From Candidatus Peregrinibacteria bacterium (GTDB lineage: Bacteria > Patescibacteriota > Gracilibacteria > UBA1369 > LOWO2-01-FULL-3), in NCBI GenBank assembly GCA_007133095.1, contig SLNK01000054.1, forward strand, positions 1 to 12,198: DNA of 12,198 nt, read 5' to 3'. Under the pieces are notes generated by a model. That model had not been told where the DNA came from. It saw nothing but the letters and a program-made list of their open reading frames with translations, and made no database searches. Below are positions 6,840-12,198 of the stretch, piece after piece. Within the stretch, counting starts at the first letter, position 1, and each line of letters starts with the position of its first letter. The position numbers were made by a program, and so were the translations under genes.

Positions 6840-7889
6840 TTAGAATTGCAGACTTCCTATCCTTATTTCCGGATTTTCCGTCACTTCTCCGATTATTGAT
6901 GCGTTTACCTTCTTTTCCCCGCAGATTTTTAGGATTTTCCCGGCTTCTTCGCCATCAGCTATGAGAATCATCGCCACTCCCATATTCCAGACCTTATATG
7001 CCTCTTCCGGTGCCACATTCCCTATCGCCATTAATTTTACAAAGACCTCAAGAGGATTTGGCGGATTGTCTATATTCGCGCCAAGATTGTTATTCTTAAG
7101 CACTCTTTTTATGTTTCCGGGAATTCCCCCTCCTGTTATATGCACTATCCCTTTTATCTCCACAATCCCTTTCCGTTTGTATCTTCCGTGCATTCCCAAT
7201 AACAGATCACTGTAAATTATCGAGGGGGTTAAAACCGCCTCTCCCCAAGTCATGTTTCCGTTGTATTCTTTGTTTGCCCAGTCTTCTCCGTATTTGTTCC
7301 CCAAAATGTGCCGGACCAAAGAAAAACCGTTTGACCTCAATCCCGCTGACGGAAGTCCGATTATTTTGTCCCCGGGCCTAATTTTTTGCCCGTCTATGAG
7401 CTTGGATTTTTCCAAAATACCTATTGCGGTGGCGTTCCAAATGTATCCATTCACCATATTTCCAAGTTCCGCTATTTCACCACCCGGAACCACGATTTTC
7501 TGCTCCAGGGCTGCCTTTTCCAGTCCTGACATTAAGCCAGTAACTTTCTTTTCGTCAAGTTTGTTAACATCCAGCGTGTTTGTTATGGAAATTGTTTCGG
7601 CTCCCATGCAAATTGCGTCATCCGCGACCATCGCCACCAAATCGTAGCCAAGCGTATCGTACTTTCCGACCATCTCCGCAACATTGATTTTGCTTCCCAC
7701 TCCATCGTCATTCTGCACCAAATAGTAATCGCCCATGTCCAAAGCTCCGGAAAATCCTCCTTCATCAAGCAGGGGCTCTCCAATCATCCCTTTTCTGGAG
7801 ATGAAGGTGTTTTTTGCCGCATTGTAAGCAATGGCGGAACACTTATCCCCCAGTTCTATGTCAACGCCTGATTCTTTATATGTTGCCAT
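6840..7889 (-). CDS. purM: Phosphoribosylformylglycinamidine cyclo-ligase-like protein (PurM family)
   Basis: PurM closes the imidazole ring of 5-aminoimidazole ribonucleotide using ATP, the fifth step of purine synthesis. The 349-residue length fits the family. Landmarks are YKESGVDIE (4-12), the glycine-rich DEGGFSGAL (42-50), DDGVGSK (61-67, equivalent to TDGVGTK), LPSAGLRSNGFSLVR (179-193) and HITGGGIPGNI (250-260). It differs from typical PurM in the GGETAEMPG loop, which here reads GGEIAELGN (136-144), and in the sugar/ATP-binding region around it, so it is a divergent member and its exact substrate is not certain. PurL, ThiL, SelD and HypE share the fold, but the N-terminal YKxxGVDI motif favours PurM. 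No other purine gene is in the window. The start lies 5 bp after the ftsE stop, so the two are probably co-transcribed. Confidence 0.85.
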   Translation of the reverse strand: MATYKESGVDIELGDKCSAIAYNAAKNTFISRKGMIGEPLLDEGGFSGALDMGDYYLVQNDDGVGSKINVAEMVGKYDTLGYDLVAMVADDAICMGAETISITNTLDVNKLDEKKVTGLMSGLEKAALEQKIVVPGGEIAELGNMVNGYIWNATAIGILEKSKLIDGQKIRPGDKIIGLPSAGLRSNGFSLVRHILGNKYGEDWANKEYNGNMTWGEAVLTPSIIYSDLLLGMHGRYKRKGIVEIKGIVHITGGGIPGNIKRVLKNNNLGANIDNPPNPLEVFVKLMAIGNVAPEEAYKVWNMGVAMILIADGEEAGKILKICGEKKVNASIIGEVTENPEIRIGSLQF

Positions 7890-7894
7890 GAATC

Positions 7895-8569
7895 TTAATT
7901 ATATCCGGAATTCTCCTTATCACTGACAATTCTTCCTTTTTCAAGCCTGATAACCCGTTTTTTCAACTGATCCACAACGGATCTGTTATGTGTAGCCAAA
8001 ATAACCGTTGTTCCGCCTTCATTGATCTTCTGGAAAAGTCTTGCCAATGAATCTGTGTTTTCGTGGTCCAAATTACCCGTCGGTTCGTCCGCAAATAAGA
8101 GCTCCGGCGCGTGCACAAGGGCTCTGGCGATGGCTGTTTTCTGTTGCTCGCCTCCGGAAAGCTGTCTTGGGAAATTATTCCTTAAATTCTCCAAGCCGGC
8201 TAGTTTAAGCACAGAAACAGTCCTCTCTTTTATAAAATCATTTTCATATCCCGCAACTTCCAAGGCAAAAGCGACATTTTCGAAGACAGTTTTTTTCGGA
8301 AGTAATTTATAATCCTGAAAAACTATCCCTATTCGCTTTCTGTAGGCTTGTATTTTGTTGTAATCCAGCGAATCAACCTTGTAGTCATCAACCGTTATTT
8401 CGCCTTTGTCTATTTCTATCGCTCCTATCAACGCGTGAATCAATGTTGTTTTTCCCGCTCCGGCCTCTCCCACAAGCGAAACAAACTCTCCTCCCTGTAC
8501 CTTAAAGGAAATGTCATCCAAGACTTTATTCTTTCCGTACTTCTTTGTAACTCCGTTTAGAACTATCAT
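7895..8569 (-). CDS. ftsE: Cell division ABC ATPase FtsE
   Basis: FtsE is the cytoplasmic ATPase that works with membrane protein FtsX at the division septum to control peptidoglycan hydrolases. From ATG 8569 the protein is 224 residues, the usual size. It shows Walker A GEAGAGKTT (34-42; most FtsE have Ser where this has Ala36), Q-loop FQDYKLLPKKTVFENVAFALEV (84-105) which is highly typical of FtsE, signature LSGGE (137-141), Walker B LLFADE (157-162) with D-loop, and H-loop His194. A longer start at 8605 would add 12 residues and overlap the recombinase gene; I prefer 8569 because an extended -10 promoter sits between the two starts. The following gene is purM, not ftsX, so the usual pair is split or the partner is lost. 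A related ABC transporter ATPase cannot be fully excluded. Confidence 0.85.
   Translation of the reverse strand: MIVLNGVTKKYGKNKVLDDISFKVQGGEFVSLVGEAGAGKTTLIHALIGAIEIDKGEITVDDYKVDSLDYNKIQAYRKRIGIVFQDYKLLPKKTVFENVAFALEVAGYENDFIKERTVSVLKLAGLENLRNNFPRQLSGGEQQKTAIARALVHAPELLFADEPTGNLDHENTDSLARLFQKINEGGTTVILATHNRSVVDQLKKRVIRLEKGRIVSDKENSGYN
7898..7903 (-). promoter_or_regulatory. Possible -10 box before purM
   Basis: A perfect TATAAT on the minus strand lies 8 bases before the purM ATG, the spacing expected for a leaderless start. It is formed by the last codons of ftsE (Tyr-Asn) and no matching -35 box is found at 16-18 bp, so it may be chance. Confidence 0.25.
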
Positions 8570-8575
8570 GTTTCG

Positions 8576-8605
8576 ATTATAACAATTATCTGTGGTATTT
8601 GTCAT
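8576..8605 (-). promoter_or_regulatory. ftsE promoter, extended -10, predicted leaderless
   Basis: On the minus strand ATGACA (8605-8600) is followed after 18 bp by a perfect TATAAT (8581-8576), itself preceded by TGT as an extended -10 element. Only 6 bases separate the -10 box from ATG 8569, so the predicted transcript begins at the start codon. The -35 box lies within the end of the recombinase gene. Confidence 0.65.
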
Positions 8606-9488
8606 GGATTTCTTTCAACTTCTTATCCGTGACATGGGTGTAAATCTGAGTTGTTGTGATTGAACTGTGCCCCAGCAACTCTTGCACCGATCTGATGTCC
8701 GCTCCGTTTATAAGTAGTTCCGTGGCGTAGCTGTGCCGCAAAGTGTGCGGCGTAACTTTTTTGATTATTCCGGCTTTAAGGGCATATTTTCTCACCAGAT
8801 TTTCTATGCTGACAGTGGTAAGGCGCCTTTTCTCATCGTCCAGAATCTCCTTTTTTATGTTGTTTATGAATAGCGGATTCAGGTTGTCTTTTCTATCTTT
8901 AAGGTATTCATCTATGGCTTTTGCCGCTTTTTCAGACAAAAAAACTATCCTCGGCTTGCTTCCCTTTCCAATAACTCTGAATTCCCTTCTTTTAAGGTCC
9001 ACTCTGTCCCTGTTGAGCCCCTCCAATTCGCTTACTCTCAGCCCCGTTGAATATAGTGTTTCCAGAATCGCGGTGTCTCTGCTCCCGTTTTTGGCAGTTT
9101 TTTTCACTTCCCTGAAAATACGATCAATTTCTTCACGGGATAACACTTCCACCGTCCTTTTTGGAGTTTTTGCCAGTTCTATTTTTTCCGGCGCCAAAGT
9201 CTTTACATCGTTTTTTATCAAATATTTGAGAAAAGCTCGAAGCGCGATTATGTGGTAGTTCTGTGTTTTTACTCCAAGGGATCGTCTTTTTTTGTCCGTG
9301 TAGCGGTTCAAATAAAGCCGATACTCTCTTATGGTTTTTAGAGTTATTTCAGAAGGGGGAATGTCTTTGCCGGAAAATTCCAAAAACCTTTTGAGATAGT
9401 GTTTGTAATTTTCAATTGTTTTCACGGACTTGTTTTGCCCGACCTCGCAGTGTTGCAGAAACTCGTCTATGTAAGCTTTTATTTTCAT
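8586..9488 (-). CDS. Xer-type tyrosine recombinase
   Basis: A site-specific recombinase that cuts and rejoins DNA through a tyrosine-DNA intermediate; Xer proteins resolve chromosome dimers at dif sites. The 300-residue protein has the N-terminal SAM-like core-binding domain (about 1-90) and the catalytic domain (about 112-298). All six catalytic residues are present: R151 (in TGLRVSE), K175 (in GKGSKPR), H248 and R251 (in PHTLRHSYAT), H274 (in LLGHSS) and nucleophile Y283 (in IYTHV). The size, the intact motif spacing and the housekeeping surroundings fit XerC/XerD or the single-recombinase XerA type better than a phage integrase; no att site or mobile genes are near. It lies between a small hypothetical gene (58-bp gap) and ftsE (16-bp gap). 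A dif site was not found in the window. Confidence 0.9.
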   Translation of the reverse strand: MKIKAYIDEFLQHCEVGQNKSVKTIENYKHYLKRFLEFSGKDIPPSEITLKTIREYRLYLNRYTDKKRRSLGVKTQNYHIIALRAFLKYLIKNDVKTLAPEKIELAKTPKRTVEVLSREEIDRIFREVKKTAKNGSRDTAILETLYSTGLRVSELEGLNRDRVDLKRREFRVIGKGSKPRIVFLSEKAAKAIDEYLKDRKDNLNPLFINNIKKEILDDEKRRLTTVSIENLVRKYALKAGIIKKVTPHTLRHSYATELLINGADIRSVQELLGHSSITTTQIYTHVTDKKLKEIHDKYHR

Positions 9489-9546
9489 GACAAAACAATA
9501 TTCGCAAGAAACCTTGTTATTAGCAAGAGCGGGTGTGGAGTTCCAT

Positions 9547-9858
9547 CTATCTCTCCACGGACTCTACGGCACTGCGGAGTTTTTTGCAGAAGTTTTTGCT
9601 TACCGTTTCCTTTCGTTTCTTTTCCGGATCGTTCTCCGGGATTTTTTCAATGCATTCGTCCTCAATTTCGCTAAGATGAAGAGAGAACTCTATCGCTTTT
9701 TTGGAATTTTTCTCCGGTCTTTCAAGAATTACCTGATTGGCCTCCGCGGCAAATCCCCTCTTTTCGATTTCGGGCATTATCACTTCGTCCATCACTTTTT
9801 TTACAAACTTTGCCGTTTCCGACAAATTGCTTTTCTTTTTGTTTTTCTTTTCAGGCAT
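9547..9858 (-). CDS. Small charged hypothetical protein
   Basis: A 103-residue soluble protein very rich in Lys and Glu, with no membrane segment or cysteine cluster. It begins with a basic stretch (MPEKKNKKKS), followed by a probable helix containing FVKKVMDEVIMPEIEKRGF (about 18-36), a short strand-like segment around ANQVILERPE (40-49), and a charged helical C-terminus. I do not recognise a family. The composition matches other small proteins in this type of genome. A longer plus-strand frame covers the same DNA but encodes a Phe-rich product, as expected for an antisense shadow of Lys/Glu codons. A near-consensus promoter directly upstream on this strand, and the same orientation as the recombinase gene downstream, support this frame. 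It is probably the first gene of the minus-strand block. Confidence 0.65.
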   Translation of the reverse strand: MPEKKNKKKSNLSETAKFVKKVMDEVIMPEIEKRGFAAEANQVILERPEKNSKKAIEFSLHLSEIEDECIEKIPENDPEKKRKETVSKNFCKKLRSAVESVER

Positions 9859-9862
9859 GTTT

Positions 9863-9891
9863 TTGTTTTATTTGTCCGTTTAGTATATCAT
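9863..9891 (+). promoter_or_regulatory. dgt promoter
   Basis: TTGTTT (9863-9868) and TATCAT (9886-9891) are 17 bp apart. The transcript would start near 9898, about 16 nt before the dgt ATG at 9914. The -10 box overlaps the -10 box of the opposing promoter on the minus strand. Confidence 0.5.
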
Positions 9892-9910
9892 ATTATTCGC
9901 TTACTTTCAA
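9882..9910 (-). promoter_or_regulatory. Promoter of the minus-strand block (hypothetical gene, recombinase)
   Basis: On the minus strand TTGAAA (9910-9905) and TATACT (9887-9882) are exactly 17 bp apart, and TGA before the -10 box adds an extended element. The transcript would start near 9875, about 16 nt before the ATG at 9858. It overlaps the dgt promoter on the other strand. Confidence 0.7.
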
Positions 9911-9913
9911 ATT

Positions 9914-11041
9914 ATGAATTTTATTGATCTGGAGAAAAAAGAGGAATTGACCCTTGCTCCTTACGCTTTAAAAAGCTCCATGAGCGCCGGCCGTAAGTTC
10001 AAAGAGGATAAAGCGGGAAACAGACTTTGTTTTCAGAAAGATAAGGACAGGATAATTCACTGTAAAGCATTCAGAAGGCTTGACCAAAAAACGCAGGTTT
10101 TTGTTTCCGGCGCGGGGGATCACTATCGGACGAGGCTGACGCATACTCTTGAAGTGGCGCAGATAGCCAGGGATATCTCCAGAAGGCTTGGTCTTAATGA
10201 GGATCTTTGTGAAGCCATCGCTCTTTCCCATGATCTGGGACATCCTCCTTTCGGGCATGCGGGGGAAGAGGCGCTGGATGAAGTAATGCGTGAATTCGGA
10301 GGGCATTTTGAGCATAACGAGCAGAGCAGAAGAGTTGTTGAGGTTTTGGAAAAAACATATCCGGATTTCAACGGACTTAATCTGACATTTGAAGTTTTGG
10401 AGGGTCTGATAAAGCATCAGACGGCTTGGGATCAGGCGGAAAAGAAGTTTGGATCTTCCTCACACTTGGAGGCTCAAGTTGTGAATATAGCGGATGAAAT
10501 AGCTTATACAAATCATGATATGGACGACGGATTAAGATCCGGGATTATAAAAATTGCCCAACTGAGAAAATTTGCTCTTTGGAAAAATGCCGAGGACGAA
10601 GTTCATAAACGCTACGGCAAAAATATCGATGAACAGATTTTGATTTCCAGAGTGATAAGCTCTATTATCTCCGCGATGATTGATGATTTATGCGAGAACA
10701 CGATCATGAATATCGAGAAATTGGGGATTAAATCTTCCGATGATGTAAAAAAAGCGGATAAGGATATTGCCGAATTCAGCAACGAAATAAAAAACCCTTT
10801 GTCCAAGATGCGTATGTTTTTGTATGAAAATTTTTATCTGAATCCTCTTGTGGCGGCTTTTACATCCGAGGGGCGGAAAATGATCAAGAGCCTTTTTCAT
10901 TATTATTTTAAAAATGTTGATGCCTTTCCCAAAAAAGAATTTTTGGAGGATGCCGAAGACGCCGTTACCGCGGTGAAAGACTACATCGCGGGGATGACGG
11001 ATGGATTTTTAACAAAAGAATTCGAAAAAACTCTGAAATAG
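9914..11041 (+). CDS. dgt: dNTP triphosphohydrolase (Dgt family)
   Basis: This HD-domain enzyme splits dNTPs, classically dGTP, into the nucleoside and triphosphate and so lowers the dNTP pool. The 375-residue protein resembles the shorter, non-enterobacterial dGTPase-like group. Landmarks are CKAFRRLDQKTQVF (50-63), THTLEVAQIAR (76-86, metal ligand His77), the HD motif in SHDLGHPPFGHAG (105-117, H106-D107), FEHNEQS (132-138) and ADEIAYTNHDMDDGL (193-207, Asp194 the last metal ligand). The C-terminal helical domain is complete. ATG 9914 gives the usual N-terminus. The gene follows a promoter shared head to head with the minus-strand block and is followed 16 bp later by nrdR, which controls dNTP synthesis. 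Substrate range cannot be read from the sequence. Confidence 0.95.
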   Translation: MNFIDLEKKEELTLAPYALKSSMSAGRKFKEDKAGNRLCFQKDKDRIIHCKAFRRLDQKTQVFVSGAGDHYRTRLTHTLEVAQIARDISRRLGLNEDLCEAIALSHDLGHPPFGHAGEEALDEVMREFGGHFEHNEQSRRVVEVLEKTYPDFNGLNLTFEVLEGLIKHQTAWDQAEKKFGSSSHLEAQVVNIADEIAYTNHDMDDGLRSGIIKIAQLRKFALWKNAEDEVHKRYGKNIDEQILISRVISSIISAMIDDLCENTIMNIEKLGIKSSDDVKKADKDIAEFSNEIKNPLSKMRMFLYENFYLNPLVAAFTSEGRKMIKSLFHYYFKNVDAFPKKEFLEDAEDAVTAVKDYIAGMTDGFLTKEFEKTLK

Positions 11042-11049
11042 TCTATACT
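11021..11049 (+). promoter_or_regulatory. Putative nrdR promoter, near-leaderless
   Basis: TTCGAA (11021-11026) and TATACT (11044-11049) are 17 bp apart. The -10 box is good and the -35 weak; both overlap the 3' end of dgt or the 16-bp gap. The -10 box ends 8 bases before the nrdR ATG, so the transcript would begin within a few bases of the start codon. No NrdR box is visible here. Confidence 0.45.
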
Positions 11050-11057
11050 TCTTCCAT

Positions 11058-11510
11058 ATGCTATGTTCAAAATGCCAAAGCAACGATACTCGTGTTCTTG
11101 ATTCTAGGGAAACCGATGGTCACAAAGCGGTCCGCAGGCGCCGTGAATGCCAGGCTTGCAAGCATCGCTTCACCACTTTTGAACGTGTGGAAAATGTTAA
11201 GTTTTTGGTTGTAAAAAAAGATGGAAGCAGGGAGGGATATGACCGCGATAAAGTTGAAAAAGGAATTTGGAAGGCCTGCCAGAAAAGGAAGGTCACGCAT
11301 GACCAAATTCACAAACTTATTTTGGAGCTTGAGGAGAAATGGACAAACCTCGGTAAAGAGATCCCCAGCAAGATGATAGGGGAAGGGATTATGGACGCTT
11401 TGAGAGAGTTGGACGATGTCGCTTATATTCGTTTTGCTTCCGTGTACCGCCAGTTCAAAGACATAGACACCTTCAAAAAAGAGCTTCAAAAGCTGGACAA
11501 GGGTGTATAG
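11058..11510 (+). CDS. nrdR: Transcriptional repressor NrdR
   Basis: NrdR senses ATP/dATP and represses ribonucleotide reductase genes when dATP is high. The 150-residue protein is the standard length. It has an N-terminal zinc ribbon with C3, C6, C31 and C34, the conserved VLDSRETDG turn (13-21) and RRRRECQACKHRFTTFER (26-43), and an ATP-cone domain (about 48-138) ending in the family hallmark VAYIRFASVYRQFKDI (121-136). ATG 11058 places the first cysteine at residue 3 as in other NrdR. It lies 16 bp after dgt in the same direction, so the two could be co-transcribed, with an additional promoter overlapping the gap. Ribonucleotide reductase genes are not in the window. Confidence 0.98.
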   Translation: MLCSKCQSNDTRVLDSRETDGHKAVRRRRECQACKHRFTTFERVENVKFLVVKKDGSREGYDRDKVEKGIWKACQKRKVTHDQIHKLILELEEKWTNLGKEIPSKMIGEGIMDALRELDDVAYIRFASVYRQFKDIDTFKKELQKLDKGV

Positions 11511-11521
11511 GAAACTACCCC

Positions 11522-11550
11522 TTGACAGATTTGCGTCATTGGTCTACTCT
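11522..11550 (+). promoter_or_regulatory. Promoter of the right-edge gene
   Basis: A perfect -35 box TTGACA (11522-11527) is followed after 17 bp by TACTCT (11545-11550), a weaker -10. The transcript would start near 11557, leaving about 30 nt before the ATG at 11587. TGCGTC occurs twice around the -10 box. Confidence 0.6.
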
Positions 11551-11557
11551 ATGCGTC
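11532..11557 (+). repeat. Direct repeat TGCGTC flanking a -10 box
   Basis: TGCGTC occurs at 11532-11537 and again at 11552-11557, exactly 20 bp apart start to start, or about two turns of the helix. One copy is in the promoter spacer and the other just after the -10 box. A pair of activator or repressor half-sites is possible, but a 6-base repeat is short enough to be chance. Confidence 0.3.
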
Positions 11558-11586
11558 GCTTTAGGTTTGAATAATTTACTTTTGCA

Positions 11587-12198
11587 ATGTCAAAAATAGA
11601 AAACTCGCGACAAGGTGACAGAGAAAACAAAGAAGATGCTGAGAAAGCGCTTTTGTACCACGAAAAACTTTTGGTTATCAGAGATCTGATTAAGAGAATT
11701 GATGAAATGGAGAATGCCCATCCTTGTATTGTTGATTCTCCCGCTTACATTGAAATCAGGTATAGAATTTCCGATCTTAGAGACGGAGATTATGAGTATG
11801 ATTGCCTAAGGGATCTTTATTGTTCTTTTGTTTCTTTTTTGAGGGTTGTTGTGTACAACCAGCCTTCACGCGCAGATGTGCCTTCAAACGGGCTGAGAGT
11901 TGTGCAACCGGGGGAAGTTCGTCCTCCCATCGATTATTTTCATCCCACTTTCTACGCCCATTATGAGTATGTGAAAGAATTTTTCCTTTCAGACGGACCG
12001 GAAAATTCCATAAGGCGTGAAGTGATGTCCGCCGCTTTGTCTATTCTGATGGGAGAAACTCCTCACGGTCCCGAGAAAGTCTGGCCAAATCCGGAGAAAA
12101 AAAACGGATATGAAGAGTGCGTGAGAGAAAAAATAGAAGATATTTTAGCAGAGACCAATCTAAGTTTTCATTTGGAATTGTTCCCCTACCCCGAAGAC
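11587..12198 (+). CDS. Unknown protein, truncated at right edge
   Basis: The frame is open from ATG 11587 to the window end without a stop, giving at least 204 residues. The product is soluble and charged. It starts with a polar, disordered-looking stretch (1 to about 18), then helical segments (about 19-43, 54-64 and 70-90), a Pro-rich middle part (about 93-121, including EVRPPIDYFHP) rich in Tyr, Phe and His, and further helices to the edge. There is no membrane segment, nucleotide-binding loop or cysteine pair that I recognise, and I cannot assign a family. The frame is supported by its length, codon use like its neighbours and a good promoter 37 bp upstream. It is separated from nrdR by 76 bp and has its own promoter, so it is likely an independent unit. 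Confidence 0.75.
   Translation, partial: MSKIENSRQGDRENKEDAEKALLYHEKLLVIRDLIKRIDEMENAHPCIVDSPAYIEIRYRISDLRDGDYEYDCLRDLYCSFVSFLRVVVYNQPSRADVPSNGLRVVQPGEVRPPIDYFHPTFYAHYEYVKEFFLSDGPENSIRREVMSAALSILMGETPHGPEKVWPNPEKKNGYEECVREKIEDILAETNLSFHLELFPYPED

Noticed and set aside
9495..9500. TATTGT 6 nt before the recombinase ATG as another leaderless promoter
   Set aside because: The -10 match is only 4 of 6 and no -35 box is present at normal spacing; transcription from the promoter at 9882-9910 is sufficient.
9535..9558. GTGGAG / CTCCAC inverted repeat at the end of the small charged gene
   Set aside because: The stem is only 6 bp with a 12-nt loop and no U-tract on either strand, so it is not a credible terminator.
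9487..9927. Plus-strand 146-codon frame antisense to the small charged gene
   Set aside because: The product is extremely rich in Phe, Leu and Arg, the expected mirror image of Lys/Glu codons. It runs into the dgt start, and a strong promoter supports the opposite strand.
11551..11574. Tiny 7-codon frame that could be a leader peptide
   Set aside because: Its ATG directly follows the -10 box and lies upstream of the predicted transcription start, so it would not be in the message.

Overview
This window looks like part of a small, gene-dense bacterial genome, most likely from the Candidate Phyla Radiation (Patescibacteria, perhaps a Parcubacteria-like lineage). The lineage is inferred from several features: very short intergenic gaps, small Lys/Glu-rich hypothetical proteins, AT-rich leaders with no Shine-Dalgarno sequence, and scattered genes (purM, ftsE, dgt) without their usual partners. 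No rRNA or phylogeny supports it. TGA, TAG and TAA all serve as stops and no in-frame TGA is seen, so the genetic code appears standard and the Gracilibacteria-type code 25 is unlikely. No tRNA, rRNA, CRISPR array, insertion sequence or prophage was seen.

Left part, plus strand (1-5250): the 3' end of an unknown gene overlaps a small zinc-ribbon gene. Next come recA and recX, which overlap and end in a good intrinsic terminator, then nusA, then a PilB/GspE-type pilus ATPase gene. The recA promoter is near consensus and carries a perfect 6-bp inverted repeat filling the -35/-10 spacer, which looks like a repressor operator. The nusA-pilB gap holds a terminator hairpin overlapping the pilB promoter.

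Middle part, minus strand (5247-9858): dprA meets pilB tail to tail with overlapping stop codons. Upstream of dprA, in the minus-strand direction, lie a PH-domain membrane protein gene, a purM-like gene, ftsE, a complete Xer-type tyrosine recombinase gene and a small charged hypothetical gene. Several of these have strong promoters inside or just before the gene, so the run is probably several overlapping transcription units.

Right part, plus strand (9914-12198): a divergent promoter pair separates the minus-strand block from dgt (dNTPase), then nrdR (ribonucleotide reductase repressor), then an unrecognised gene that runs off the window.

Together the genes cover DNA recombination and transformation (RecA, RecX, DprA, pilus motor, Xer), transcription (NusA), dNTP control (Dgt, NrdR), one purine step (PurM) and cell division (FtsE). 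The two most interesting signals are regulatory. One is the recA promoter palindrome. The other is a recurrent arrangement with the -10 box only 6-8 nt before the ATG, plus a complete lack of visible Shine-Dalgarno sites, which points to frequent leaderless or SD-independent translation.
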